Of a DNA stretch of 64,000 nucleotides, positions 1 to 8,853 are shown one piece after another. The translations under genes were made by a program, and so were the position numbers. Under the pieces are notes generated by a model. The model had not been told where the DNA came from and did no database searches. It saw only the letters and a program-made list of their open reading frames with translations. Each line of letters begins with the position of its first letter. Within the stretch, counting starts at the first letter, position 1. Source of the DNA: Trichococcus paludicola (GTDB taxonomy: Bacteria > Bacillota > Bacilli > Lactobacillales > Aerococcaceae); assembly GCF_003052295.1 (NCBI RefSeq), contig NZ_QBLC01000001.1:186001-250000 (forward strand). The letters run 5' to 3'.

Positions 1-944
1 AGCTGTATCACGAACGCCGTCAAGGGCGCGCAGCCGGCTATTCCAAGTTCGAGACTTTCCCGGTATGGAACGTTCCGTTGAAGCACCCGCTGAACATCGC
101 CTATGAAGCCGCAACTGTCGATCTGAAGGACGTCAACATGATGGACAACTATCATTTTGAGACCTACAACGAAGTGGCGGTCAACTACAACCGCGATTTG
201 GAGACTTTCCCGGTCATCAAACGCATCATCGAGCGCATCACCGGCAAGGAATCCGTCTACCAATCACCGACTGACATGGGCGTCAATCGGGTCGGATTCG
301 GCATCACCGACGATGAAGCGATCCGGGAAGCGTCCAAGCAGGAAATCATCCGCCGCAGCTTCGACACGGAATGCGACTACAAGAAAGGCCTGAGCGATGA
401 AGAGACGCGTAACCATATGCGCCTGATCATGGAAGAGGTCGAATTGAAGCAAGAAGACCGGGCTCCCGTGAAGCCTGCTCGCGAATATGCGAAGCGTTTG
501 ATGAAACGCGCGGTCGACAACGAGATTCCGGCTGTCATCGCTTTTGAGTTGAACGACGGACGGATCATCACCGGCAGAACTTCCGATCTGATGGATGCGT
601 GTTCTTCCGCCATCGTGAACGCAATCAAAGCCTTAGCGAACATTTCTGACGACATCCTGTTGCTGTCCCCGGTCATTCTGGAGCCGATCAAAAAGCTGAA
701 GAGCGAAGGTCTGCATAAACGCATTCCGACCTTGACCGCGAATGAGATCCTGATCGCCTTATCCATTTCAGCGGTCACCAATCCGACCGCTCAGCTGGCC
801 TACGATAAACTTTCCGAACTGAAGGATGTGCAGGCACACTCGACTGTCATCCTGAACAAAGACGATGATCAGATCCTTCGGAATCTTGGCCTCGATATCA
901 CTTGCGATCCGGTATATCCATCCGAAAATCTATATTACGTATAA
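1..944 (+). CDS. DUF1846 family protein, 3' part
   Basis: This is the C-terminal 313 residues of a protein whose start lies before the window; the reading frame is already open at base 3 and ends with TAA at 942-944. The sequence matches my memory of the DUF1846 family, soluble proteins of about 500 residues found across Firmicutes with solved structures but no assigned reaction. There are no membrane segments. A terminator hairpin follows directly at 991-1032, so it is the last gene of its transcript. The family call rests on overall similarity, not on a catalytic motif that I can name. Confidence 0.8.
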   Translation, partial: LYHERRQGRAAGYSKFETFPVWNVPLKHPLNIAYEAATVDLKDVNMMDNYHFETYNEVAVNYNRDLETFPVIKRIIERITGKESVYQSPTDMGVNRVGFGITDDEAIREASKQEIIRRSFDTECDYKKGLSDEETRNHMRLIMEEVELKQEDRAPVKPAREYAKRLMKRAVDNEIPAVIAFELNDGRIITGRTSDLMDACSSAIVNAIKALANISDDILLLSPVILEPIKKLKSEGLHKRIPTLTANEILIALSISAVTNPTAQLAYDKLSELKDVQAHSTVILNKDDDQILRNLGLDITCDPVYPSENLYYV

Positions 945-990
945 GAGAGTTTGATGATTTGCGATTAATCGTCAGAAACTACTTTCAAAG

Positions 991-1032
991 ACTATCCGCT
1001 CCCTGTCTTTTTCGGGAACGGATAGTTTTTTA
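991..1032 (+). terminator. rho-independent terminator after DUF1846 gene
   Basis: Arms ACTATCCG (991-998) and CGGATAGT pair perfectly and are followed by a run of six T. It also sits just beyond the end of the leftward Lrp-type gene (1049), so it may serve both strands. Confidence 0.85.
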
Positions 1033-1048
1033 GCATAGATTAGAATCA

Positions 1049-1489
1049 TTAGTGGTCCTCAAAATGGATGCCCCTGGGACCAACCGAGGTGGAGAAGACG
1101 ACCTGGGTGTAGGTCTTGCCGAACTGCTGCAGTTCCCCGATAAAAGTGTCCAATTCATTCGTCGTCGGAAAGGCGACTTTCAGCAGCATCGAGAATTCTC
1201 CTGTCACGCAGTTGCATTCCAACACATTCGGGATGCTGTCCACGAAAGGATAAAATACCGGTTTTTGCTTTGGATCGACCTCCAGATTGATGAAAGCTTT
1301 GATATTGTAGCCCAGCGTCTGCAGGTTCACATGGGCGCCGTAATCCGTGATGATGCCGTTCCTTTCCAGCTGGGCGATTCTTGCTGAAATCGCCGGAGAA
1401 GACAAAAAGGTGGCCTCGCCGATTTCCTTCAGGGAAGCTCGTGCATTAGTCTGCAAAATGTTCAAAATTTGCTTGTCGATTTTATCCAT
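1049..1489 (-). CDS. Lrp/AsnC family transcriptional regulator
   Basis: A 146-residue protein with the full Lrp/AsnC layout: an N-terminal winged helix-turn-helix (residues 1-60, with LKEIGEATFLSSPAISARI as the recognition region) and a C-terminal RAM/ligand domain (about 65-140). These regulators are usually octameric and sense amino acids. The ATG is preceded by AGGAGC at a good distance. It is divergent from aspartate ammonia-lyase across a 252-bp gap, which suggests, by context only, that it controls itself and the aspA gene in response to an amino acid. No operator was identified with confidence. Confidence 0.92.
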   Translation of the reverse strand: MDKIDKQILNILQTNARASLKEIGEATFLSSPAISARIAQLERNGIITDYGAHVNLQTLGYNIKAFINLEVDPKQKPVFYPFVDSIPNVLECNCVTGEFSMLLKVAFPTTNELDTFIGELQQFGKTYTQVVFSTSVGPRGIHFEDH

Positions 1490-1741
1490 CAGAGGCTCCT
1501 TCCCAAGTTCTTGCTTGCTTTGTATTCTTAAGATTCTATATCAGACCTACCAAGGGAAGCAAACGAATGCTGACATGACTTAAGAAAATAAAGTTACATG
1601 GGAAATAGCGTGTGATTCTTCTGCGGAAATGTCGAATATGCAGGTTTTGTTCGCAACTTCCTTTGAGCTGTTTCATTCAGTTTGCAGGGGTGGTATTGTT
1701 TGGACTATGAATTATAGAAAAATTTCAGGGGGCAAACAGAG

Positions 1742-3160
1742 ATGAACATGAGAATTGAAGCAGACTCGATCGGAACGTTAGCAGTACCCACAGAAGCGTA
1801 TTATGGTGTGCAATCGTCGCGTGCAAAGGAAAATTTCTCCATCACGGGCACGAAGCTGCATCCGGAATTGATCAGCAATCTGGCGCGAATCAAGAAAGCC
1901 GCAGCTGTTGTGAATGCTCAGTCGGGTAACCTGGCAGTCGGAAAAAAGGATGCGATCGTCCAAGCCTGCGACGAAATTGTGGCGGGATATTTTCATGAAG
2001 CCTTCATCGTGGATGCCATCCAAGGCGGTGCCGGGACCTCGGCCAATATGAACGCCAATGAAGTCATCGCCAATCGCGCCATCGAAATATTGGGCGGGAG
2101 AAAGGGCGACTACCGCATCGTTCATCCGAATGACGATGTGAATCTCTGCCAGTCTACGAATGATGTCTTTCCGACAGCTGGGAAAATGACTGTCCTTCAA
2201 TTGCTTCCGGAGTTGATTGCCGAACTGGGAAAGCTGGAGAGCGCGTTGGCTGATAAGGCCGAAGAATTCGCCGGAGTCATCAAAATGGGACGGACGCAAA
2301 TGCAGGATGCGGTTCCGACCACTTTGGGAAGAACGTTCCAAGCTTATCGATCCTTCGTCAAAAGGGATATCCGCCACCTCTTGGGCGCTGCGGAAGAGAT
2401 GAAGAGCATCAATCTCGGCGGGACCGCAATCGGCAATGCAATCAATGCGACGCCGGAATATTTGGAAAACATAACCGCCTTCGTGAGTGAAGAAGCGGGG
2501 ATCGCTTTCACGCAGGCGGAGGATCTTTTCGATGCGACCCAGAACGTGGATGGCTTCGTCAGGGTGTCGGCGGCCATCAAGACGGCAGCGGTGAACTTGT
2601 CTAAGATGAGCAATGATCTGCGTTTGTTGTCGAGTGGTCCAAGGGCTGGCATCGGTGAAATCAATTTACCGGCTAAGCAAAACGGCTCTTCGATCATGCC
2701 GGGAAAAGTGAATCCGGTGATACCCGAAGTCGTTTCGCAAGTCGCTTTCCGCGTAATCGGAAACGATCTGACCATCACGATGGCTGCCGAATCCGGACAG
2801 TTGGAGCTGAATGCCTTCGAGCCGATCATTTTCCATTCGTTGTTTGAATCGATCGATTGCTTGGCGCATGCGGTCGCTACGCTGACTGTCAACTGCATCA
2901 CAGGGATCCAAGCCAATGAGATGGTCTGCTACAAACAGGTGGAAGAGAGTGCCGGCATCGCGACTGCCCTCTGCCCGACGATTGGCTACCAAAAAGCCAG
3001 CGCAATCGCCAAAGAATCACTGAAGACTGGCAAAACCGTCAGGGAATTGGTGCTTGAAAAAAACCTGTTCTCGGTTGAGGAAACGGACAGCATCCTTGAT
3101 CTCAAACGCATGGCCGGCATACCGGCGGAGCTAGTCTTGCTGGCAGGTAAGGCTGTCTGA
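1742..3160 (+). CDS. aspA: aspartate ammonia-lyase
   Basis: This 472-residue cytoplasmic enzyme reversibly deaminates L-aspartate to fumarate and ammonia. It has the full length of the family and carries the fumarase/aspartase signature GSSIMPGKVNP near residues 315-325, the flexible SS loop that holds the catalytic serine. The ATG at 1742 has AGGGGG at 1727-1732 upstream; a possible promoter is TTGCAG (1682-1687) with TATGAA 18 bp later. A fumarase is the main alternative, but the N-terminal IEADSIGTLAVP segment and close resemblance to AspA favour aspartase. It stands alone, divergent from an Lrp-type regulator that may control it. Confidence 0.93.
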   Translation: MNMRIEADSIGTLAVPTEAYYGVQSSRAKENFSITGTKLHPELISNLARIKKAAAVVNAQSGNLAVGKKDAIVQACDEIVAGYFHEAFIVDAIQGGAGTSANMNANEVIANRAIEILGGRKGDYRIVHPNDDVNLCQSTNDVFPTAGKMTVLQLLPELIAELGKLESALADKAEEFAGVIKMGRTQMQDAVPTTLGRTFQAYRSFVKRDIRHLLGAAEEMKSINLGGTAIGNAINATPEYLENITAFVSEEAGIAFTQAEDLFDATQNVDGFVRVSAAIKTAAVNLSKMSNDLRLLSSGPRAGIGEINLPAKQNGSSIMPGKVNPVIPEVVSQVAFRVIGNDLTITMAAESGQLELNAFEPIIFHSLFESIDCLAHAVATLTVNCITGIQANEMVCYKQVEESAGIATALCPTIGYQKASAIAKESLKTGKTVRELVLEKNLFSVEETDSILDLKRMAGIPAELVLLAGKAV

Positions 3161-3170
3161 TTGAATTGTA

Positions 3171-3220
3171 GGGACCGCCAGAACGCCTGACAGGTTGATT
3201 CAAGGCTTTCTGGCGGTCCC
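3171..3220 (+). terminator. hairpin after aspA
   Basis: A 13-bp perfect stem (GGGACCGCCAGAA with TTCTGGCGGTCCC) lies 10 bp after the aspA stop. The T-run after it is poor (GAATTTG), so it may act as an RNA-stabilising 3' end rather than a strong intrinsic terminator. Confidence 0.6.
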
Positions 3221-3343
3221 GAATTTGTAATCCTAAAAAATAGCAGCAGTTTTCGAACCGAGCTTCATCGGCCGAAAGCGGGATTATCTAATCAATTTAT
3301 AATTGTATTCCATCACTATTATTGCTAAAATAAGCGAAGCAGA

Positions 3344-3442
3344 GTCCTTTAAACTAATCCTGAGAGATTAAAAAGGGTAACAAATCGAATATTTGATACC
3401 TTAGGTCCTTTTGCGAATATCATAATTCAAGGGCTTTTTTTT
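3344..3442 (+). promoter_or_regulatory. PyrR-type transcription attenuator in the uracil permease leader
   Basis: Three alternating structures are visible. The segment GTCCTTTAAACTAATCCTGA then GAGATTAAAAAGG (3344-3375) resembles the PyrR-binding anti-antiterminator loop with its AUCC-GAGAG core. An antiterminator can form from AAGGGTA-CAAAT pairing with ATTTG-TACCTT (about 3372-3402). A terminator pairs GTCCTT (3404-3409) with AAGGGC, helped by GAAT/ATTC, and ends in eight T (3435-3442). In Bacillus and lactic acid bacteria PyrR with UMP favours the terminator, so the permease should be off when pyrimidines are plentiful. The pyrR gene is not in this window. Confidence 0.82.
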
Positions 3443-3465
3443 GCGCCTATAGGAGGAAATATAGA

Positions 3466-4734
3466 ATGTCTTCAAAGAAAATTATTCAGGTTGACGAAAA
3501 GGTGCCTGCAAATTTGCTGATTCCGCTTAGTTTGCAACATACTTTCGCAATGTTCGGTGCTTCAGTGCTTGTTCCTATCATTTTCGGTATTGATCCGAGC
3601 ATCGTATTATTGATGAACGGGGTCGCCACGCTGTTATTCATTTGGATCACAAAAGGGAAATCGCCGGCCTATCTTGGTTCAAGCTTTGCCTTCATCGGAC
3701 CGACAAGCATCATCATCGCTAATCAAGGCTTTGAGTATGCGCAGGGCGGTTTCGTCGTCTTAGGTATCATTGGCTGTATTATGGCCTTCGTCATCTATCG
3801 CGTCGGCACAAAGTGGATCGATGTTGTCCTTCCGCCTGCAGCGATGGGGGCTGTTGTGGCCTTGATCGGTCTGGAGCTGGCTCACCTTACGATTCAAGGA
3901 GGATCGATCGGTGCGAACTTGATGACCGACACTGCGACAGCACAGAACTTCGCTGTCTTTTTCATTACTTTGGGCACGGCTGTCCTAGGTTCCGTACTCT
4001 TCAAAGGTTTCTTGTCCACTATCCCTATTCTGATCGCCATCGTCGTTGGATACATTTCTGCGATTGCGTTCGGCATGGTCGACTTCACTCCGGTAATGGA
4101 AGCATCCTTGTTTACGATGCCCCATTTCCAATTGGCGAAATTTGATATGAATGCCATCTTGACGATGCTTCCGGTTTTGCTTGTGTTGACTTCGGAGCAT
4201 ATTGGACACCAGGTGGTTACTTCCAACGTCGTCGGCCGCGATCTGATCAAAGATCCGGGCTTGCACCGTTCCCTGTTTGCTGATTACTTTGCATCTGCTT
4301 TATCCGGTTTGATCGGTGGTGTTCCGACAACGACTTATGGTGAAAACATCGGGGTAATGGCCATCACACGTGTCTATAGCGTGCGCGTCATCGCCGGTGC
4401 TGCGATTTTCTCCATGGTCATGTCCTTCTTTGGACCGTTGGCGGCACTGATTTCCACCATTCCTGGTGACGTCATCGGTGGCGTTACGTTCTTGCTTTAC
4501 GGTATGATCGGCACCAGCGGCTTGCGTCTGTTGGTTGAAGAAAAAGTGGACTACAGCAAATCCAAGAATCTGATCTTGACATCCATCGTTTTCGTGACGG
4601 GATTGAGCGGCCTGAAAGTTCAATTTGCAGGCATCCAATTAAGCGGAATGGTCTTAGCCAGTGTTGTCGGCATCATTTTGAGCTTATCGTTCTACCTGTT
4701 CGATAAAGCAGGCTGGATGAACGAAACAGACTGA
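3466..4734 (+). CDS. uraA: uracil permease, NCS2 family
   Basis: A 422-residue integral membrane protein of the nucleobase:cation symporter-2 family with about 14 hydrophobic segments. It should import uracil with protons. The start ATG is preceded by AGGAGG at 3451-3456. The N-terminal LIPLSLQHTFAMFGASVLVP stretch and the glutamate-containing segment LVLTSEHIGH are typical of UraA/PyrP. The PyrR-like attenuator just upstream independently supports a pyrimidine substrate rather than xanthine or urate. It is a single-gene transcript ending at the hairpin at 4775-4820. Confidence 0.93.
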   Translation: MSSKKIIQVDEKVPANLLIPLSLQHTFAMFGASVLVPIIFGIDPSIVLLMNGVATLLFIWITKGKSPAYLGSSFAFIGPTSIIIANQGFEYAQGGFVVLGIIGCIMAFVIYRVGTKWIDVVLPPAAMGAVVALIGLELAHLTIQGGSIGANLMTDTATAQNFAVFFITLGTAVLGSVLFKGFLSTIPILIAIVVGYISAIAFGMVDFTPVMEASLFTMPHFQLAKFDMNAILTMLPVLLVLTSEHIGHQVVTSNVVGRDLIKDPGLHRSLFADYFASALSGLIGGVPTTTYGENIGVMAITRVYSVRVIAGAAIFSMVMSFFGPLAALISTIPGDVIGGVTFLLYGMIGTSGLRLLVEEKVDYSKSKNLILTSIVFVTGLSGLKVQFAGIQLSGMVLASVVGIILSLSFYLFDKAGWMNETD

Positions 4735-4774
4735 GAATCTACGTTCTCTTGACTGCGTCAGCTTATTAAAATTT

Positions 4775-4820
4775 ATGACGGCTCCAACCCGAAATTTTCC
4801 GGGCGGGAGCCGTCATTTTC
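4775..4820 (+). terminator. terminator after uracil permease
   Basis: ATGACGGCTCC pairs with GGGAGCCGTCAT and is followed by TTTTCGCTTTTTT. Confidence 0.85.
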
Positions 4821-4900
4821 GCTTTTTTGAACAGCAGTAGTATAATGTAGGCGAATGAGCAGGCTGATTTTCATGCTGACAGATGAGGGGAGTTGAGAAC

Positions 4901-5236
4901 ATGTTGACGAATAGGATGAAGCTTTCTATCGTAATGGGGGCTCTTTTGGGCGTAGTCTGCATCGTGGGTGCCCAATTGCGTTCCGGATTTGAGAAGGAGG
5001 CGCTGTATCTGTTCGCCTTCTGGTATAACCGGCTGTTGATGGGTGTCATCATCGGTCTTGCAAAGGAAATGCAGGAATTGAAACGAGCATTGGGGCGCGG
5101 CGCGATACTGGGGCTGTTGGTTTCCTTCGCCTTTTATAGCGCTACAGGATTCGAAGATGCTGTCGGTTTTGCGGCAGGCATCATCTACGGTGTCATCATC
5201 GAGTATGTCGCCTACAGATTCGCTGATAGGGGCTGA
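4901..5236 (+). CDS. small multi-pass membrane protein, unknown
   Basis: I do not recognise this 111-residue protein. It has about four hydrophobic segments (residues about 8-25, 36-55, 66-85 and 88-106) separated by short charged turns, with KEMQELKRALGRG as a positively charged loop. The ATG at 4901 is chosen over the one at 4883 because GAGGGGAG (4886-4893) lies at a proper distance. It is the first gene of a tight three-gene operon; its stop is 4 bp before the TTG start of the next membrane protein. By position it may be a subunit or assembly partner of the molybdoenzyme module that follows. Confidence 0.75.
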   Translation: MLTNRMKLSIVMGALLGVVCIVGAQLRSGFEKEALYLFAFWYNRLLMGVIIGLAKEMQELKRALGRGAILGLLVSFAFYSATGFEDAVGFAAGIIYGVIIEYVAYRFADRG

Positions 5237-5240
5237 TGAT

Positions 5241-5912
5241 TTGAAAGCCAAAATAAAGGAAATTTCGGAAGAATTGAAGCTGGTCATTTCGGGGAAGACT
5301 TTCGATGCTCTATTGCCTCCCTTGTTGTTTGCGATCGTCAACGGCAGCTATCAGTTGACTGTCGCAAGCATTTTGGCGATTGCTTTGGCTGTACTGTTGG
5401 GCATCATCCGGTGGACCCGGAAACAACCGTTGCGGTATGCCGTGGGTGGATTGCTGGGGGTTATAGTTGCCTCCGGAATCGCTTATTTTTCCAATAATGC
5501 CGCCAATTATTACCTCCCCAAACTAGCGACCAGCGCGCTGCTCGTAGTGGCGGCGCTGGTGAGCCTCAGCCTGGGGAAACCGATGGCCGCTCTGACGAGC
5601 CATCTGACGCGCGGGTGGGATTTGGATTGGTATTGGCGCAAGGATGTGAAGCCGGCCTATCAGGAAGTGACGGTTCTTTGGTTTCTGTTTTTTCTGATGC
5701 GCTTGGTTTTGCAGGTCATTCTTTTCAAGCGTGGCGATATTATCGAGTTGGCTTGGACCAATACGCTCTTGGGGCTTCCGTTCACGATCGCTGGATTGAT
5801 CCTCAGCTATCTCTATGGCATTTGGCGCCTCCGCAATCTTAAAGGGCCAAGCGTGGAGGAACACCGGGAAGGGAAATTGCAACCGTGGGAAGGGCAGACA
5901 CGTGGTTTTTAA
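5241..5912 (+). CDS. DUF3159-like multi-pass membrane protein
   Basis: A 223-residue membrane protein with about six hydrophobic segments. The spacing of WDLDWYWRKD, WFLFFLMRLVLQ and the last two helices resembles DUF3159, a family best known from Actinobacteria with no known activity. A TTG start at 5241 is preferred: AGGGGC (5228-5233) lies 7 bp upstream and the start sits just after the previous stop. An in-frame ATG would require overlap with the upstream gene. It lacks paired histidines inside its helices, so a haem-b anchor like YedZ/MsrQ is not apparent. The family call is from memory and should be treated as moderate. Confidence 0.68.
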   Translation: MKAKIKEISEELKLVISGKTFDALLPPLLFAIVNGSYQLTVASILAIALAVLLGIIRWTRKQPLRYAVGGLLGVIVASGIAYFSNNAANYYLPKLATSALLVVAALVSLSLGKPMAALTSHLTRGWDLDWYWRKDVKPAYQEVTVLWFLFFLMRLVLQVILFKRGDIIELAWTNTLLGLPFTIAGLILSYLYGIWRLRNLKGPSVEEHREGKLQPWEGQTRGF

Positions 5913-5942
5913 TCGGAAGGGTTTCGGAAAGAAGGCGTTTTG

Positions 5943-6644
5943 ATGAGAAGAGCGGAAATAATTGCAGAAAAGGGCCGCTATGCCAATTGTATTCCCGGAA
6001 AATGCCTGTTTTTGTTGCTGAGTCTGTTGCTTTTTGGCTGCGGAACATCCAATGATGGCGACACCAGTGAGACTGGTCTGGAAGAACTGACCAAAATCGA
6101 AGTGACCGAATACGAAGGACAAGATCTGTCTTCTTTGACCGATTTTCGGGAAAACTCAATCAAAGGTCCCCAGTACATAGACATAGATGCCTACACGCTG
6201 ACGATTGACGGCTTGGTCGAGCAGCCGGTTTCCTTATCCTACGATGAAGTGTTGGACAATCAGAAGTACACAAAGGTTGTGACGCTGCATTGCGTGGAAG
6301 GATGGAGCGTCGACATCCTTTGGGAAGGGGTTCTGCTTGCGGACCTGTTCGAAGGAGTGGATGTTCAGGCAAGCGCCGATACAGTCATTTTTTATTCAGA
6401 AGATGGCTACAGCACAGCCCTGCCGCTGCAGACGATCATGGACAGGCAATTGATGATCGCCTATAAGATGAATGGAGTAGTGTTGCCACCAGAAAGAGGC
6501 TTTCCATTCCAGCTGGTAGCGGAAGATAAACTGGGATACAAATGGATCAAATGGATCACCCGGATTGAGCTGTCCGATGATGCGGACTATGAAGGCTATT
6601 GGGAACAGCGGGGGTTTGACAATGATGCGGATGTCAAACCCTGA
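5943..6644 (+). CDS. sulfite oxidase/MsrP-type molybdopterin lipoprotein
   Basis: A 233-residue protein with an N-terminal hydrophobic segment ending in a lipobox (LLFGC, cysteine near residue 33), then an oxidoreductase molybdopterin-binding domain. The segment LHCVEGWSV supplies the cysteine that ligates molybdenum in this superfamily and matches the CVEAWS motif of E. coli MsrP; RGFPFQLVAEDKLGYKW is the matching C-terminal substrate/cofactor region. It would act outside the membrane. The ATG at 5943 follows AGAAGG (5929-5934). Odd points: most Moco proteins are exported folded by Tat, but no S-R-R-x-F-L-K motif is seen here, only MRR far from the hydrophobic core. The electron partner is unknown. 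Confidence 0.85.
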   Translation: MRRAEIIAEKGRYANCIPGKCLFLLLSLLLFGCGTSNDGDTSETGLEELTKIEVTEYEGQDLSSLTDFRENSIKGPQYIDIDAYTLTIDGLVEQPVSLSYDEVLDNQKYTKVVTLHCVEGWSVDILWEGVLLADLFEGVDVQASADTVIFYSEDGYSTALPLQTIMDRQLMIAYKMNGVVLPPERGFPFQLVAEDKLGYKWIKWITRIELSDDADYEGYWEQRGFDNDADVKP

Positions 6645-6708
6645 ATAGAGCGGCGGCAGTGACTTTCAGACTGTATCCGCGCAGGTTGCCGCGTTCGGTA
6701 AAGACAGA

Positions 6709-6739
6709 ATGGCCCGGGCTTTTGTCCAGGTCATTTTTT
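6709..6739 (+). terminator. terminator after molybdoenzyme operon
   Basis: ATGGCCCGG pairs with CCAGGTCAT (one mismatch, one G-T pair), followed by six T. Confidence 0.65.
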
Positions 6740-6799
6740 CGTCATAAGTCAGTTTTCTCAAAACTATAGGCTGGAGTCTCAGCTTTTGGTATGATGGAC

Positions 6800-6841
6800 C
6801 TATCATTTTATAAGGTTCGCCAGATACATGGGAAATGATAG
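6800..6841 (+). promoter_or_regulatory. inverted repeat in the pab leader
   Basis: CTATCATTT (6800-6808) and AAATGATAG (6833-6841) form a perfect 9-bp inverted repeat with a 24-nt spacer. It lies just after a TATGAT -10-like box (6790-6795), so it would be near the 5' end of the pabABC mRNA or act as a DNA operator. No T-run follows. Confidence 0.4.
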
Positions 6842-6881
6842 ACGCTAGAGCATAAAAATAATAATATTGATGAGGATACGT

Positions 6882-7493
6882 ATGATACTTGTAATAGATA
6901 ATTATGATTCTTTCACCTACAACCTCGTCCAATACCTGAAACAATTGGATGAGAGCGTTGTGGTGAAACGGAACGATAAGATAACGATCGATGAGATAGC
7001 GGCACTGGATCCGCTGATGATCCTGATTTCCCCGGGTCCGAAGACACCTGATGAAGCGGGCATCAGTCTGGATGTCGTCAGACATTTCGCAGGGACTGTC
7101 CCGATTCTGGGCATCTGCTTGGGTCATCAGACGATCGCCGGGCTGTTCGGCGCGGAAATCGTGAAGGCGAAAGAACCTGTCCATGGCAAGGTTCACGCCA
7201 TCCAACACACCGGCAAAGGCGTCTTCCAAGGCTTGAAAAACCCGCTGAATGTCACAAGATACCATTCTTTGATCGTGGAAAAGGGAAGCCTTCCGGATGC
7301 ACTGGAGGTCACAGCTTGGACAGCGGATGGCGAAATCATGGGCTTTCTTCATCGGCAAGAGTTGATCGAGGGGGTCCAGTTCCATCCCGAGGCGATCCTG
7401 ACGGAACATGGGTTGGATATGTTGCGCAACTTTTATGAGCGCGCCAAAAAAAAGCGGGAAGGGGCGATTTTTGATGGAAAACAGAGCGACTGA
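6882..7493 (+). CDS. pabA: aminodeoxychorismate synthase, glutamine amidotransferase subunit
   Basis: A 203-residue class I glutamine amidotransferase that delivers ammonia to PabB. The nucleophile cysteine is in GICLGHQ (Cys79), and the His-Glu pair is in FHPEA (about residues 168-170). ATG 6882 is chosen because TGAGG lies 7 nt upstream; upstream in-frame starts are not better. TrpG is nearly identical in sequence, but the following PabB and PabC genes define the role as 4-aminobenzoate synthesis. Its end overlaps the pabB start by 20 nt, implying translational coupling. Confidence 0.93.
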   Translation: MILVIDNYDSFTYNLVQYLKQLDESVVVKRNDKITIDEIAALDPLMILISPGPKTPDEAGISLDVVRHFAGTVPILGICLGHQTIAGLFGAEIVKAKEPVHGKVHAIQHTGKGVFQGLKNPLNVTRYHSLIVEKGSLPDALEVTAWTADGEIMGFLHRQELIEGVQFHPEAILTEHGLDMLRNFYERAKKKREGAIFDGKQSD

Positions 7494-8853
7494 GATCGTG
7501 ATCAAGGAAATCGTTACCGGACTTTCGAGCTTCGAACTGTTCTCTTTGTTCCGCGAACGCAAGCATTGTTTTTTCCTTGACAGCGGGATGGATCCGGAAA
7601 AGTTGGGACGCTATTCCTTCATCGGATTCGATCCTGAAATGACGCTGACTGTCAAAGCGGGCGTGGATGCTTTTGCAGAACTGAAAGCACTATTGGAAGA
7701 ATATCAGCTGGACTATGCAGGCGAGCTTCCTTTCATCGGCGGAGCTGTCGGTTACTTCGGCTATGAGTTGCGCCATCAGGTGGAACGGTTGCCGAAGGAA
7801 GCGCACGATGATGTTCAGATTCCGGACAGCTTTTTTGGCATCTATGATGGGGCGATTGTGGTGGATCATCTTTTGGGAAAAGTCCATCTTGCCTCGCCGG
7901 GGTTCTTCGGCGATCCGGAAAAGTGGGTTACCGAGGTGGAAAAGGCTATTACGGCAGCGGAAGGGATGCATTTTCCGGCTGCGGACTTTGAATTGACAAG
8001 CGAAGCCAGACCGAAGCTCACTGCGAACATGACAAAGGATTACTATTTGACGGCGATTGCGCGCATCAAGGAGTATATCCGGTCCGGCGACATCTATCAG
8101 GTCAACATGACCCAACGCTTCCAATGCCGTACGGAAGCATCGCCCTACGAGCTGTACACGCGCTTGCGCAACATCAACCCGGCTCCCTTCGCCGCGTACA
8201 TCGACTTCGGTATGGGGCAGCTGTTGAGCAGCTCGCCGGAGCGGTTCCTGCAGATCCGCAACGGCAAGGTGCAGACGAGGCCGATCAAAGGCACCCGTCC
8301 ACGGGGCGCCACCGAACAAGAGGATAGCGCCAATCGCCAGGAGCTGTTAGAAAGCGAGAAGGACCGTGCCGAATTGCTGATGATCGTCGATCTGATGCGC
8401 AATGATTTGGGCCGGGTCTGCAAAACAGGCAGCGTCAAGGTCACGGAAATGTACCATATCGAAGACTACAGCACGGTTTTCCAGCTCGTTTCGACAGTGG
8501 AAGGGGAGTTGGAGGAAGGCATCCATGCGCTCGATTGCATCAAAGCCGCCTTTCCGGGCGGATCGATAACGGGTGCGCCGAAAATCAGGGCGATGGAAAT
8601 CATCGATGAAATCGAGCCGACCCAGCGCAACGTCTATACCGGATCGATAGGCTATGTCGGCTTCAACGGCGATGCCGATCTGAACATCGTCATCCGGACG
8701 ATCCTGCAGAAAGGCGACACCGCCTATTTTCAGGTCGGCGGCGGAATCGTCTGGGATTCGGATGCGGAAATGGAATACGAGGAGACGCTTGTGAAGGCAA
8801 AGGCACTCATCGAGGCGCTGCAGGCGGAATTGCCGGAAGGGGAAAACGAATGA
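7474..8853 (+). CDS. pabB: aminodeoxychorismate synthase component I
   Basis: A 459-residue chorismate-binding enzyme that aminates chorismate to 4-amino-4-deoxychorismate with ammonia from PabA. The key discriminator is RPIKGTRPRG with lysine at about residue 272: this lysine marks PabB, while anthranilate synthase TrpE has alanine there. The end of the chorismate fold (PGGSITGAPKIRAMEIIDE) is intact. The ATG at 7474 follows GGGAAGGGG and lies inside the end of pabA. The product goes to the lyase encoded next, whose start overlaps this stop by ATGA. Confidence 0.94.
   Translation: MENRATEIVIKEIVTGLSSFELFSLFRERKHCFFLDSGMDPEKLGRYSFIGFDPEMTLTVKAGVDAFAELKALLEEYQLDYAGELPFIGGAVGYFGYELRHQVERLPKEAHDDVQIPDSFFGIYDGAIVVDHLLGKVHLASPGFFGDPEKWVTEVEKAITAAEGMHFPAADFELTSEARPKLTANMTKDYYLTAIARIKEYIRSGDIYQVNMTQRFQCRTEASPYELYTRLRNINPAPFAAYIDFGMGQLLSSSPERFLQIRNGKVQTRPIKGTRPRGATEQEDSANRQELLESEKDRAELLMIVDLMRNDLGRVCKTGSVKVTEMYHIEDYSTVFQLVSTVEGELEEGIHALDCIKAAFPGGSITGAPKIRAMEIIDEIEPTQRNVYTGSIGYVGFNGDADLNIVIRTILQKGDTAYFQVGGGIVWDSDAEMEYEETLVKAKALIEALQAELPEGENE

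Noticed and set aside
6666-7562. A 298-residue open frame antisense to pabA/pabB
   Set aside because: No ribosome site, no family resemblance, and it is the mirror of two well-supported genes.
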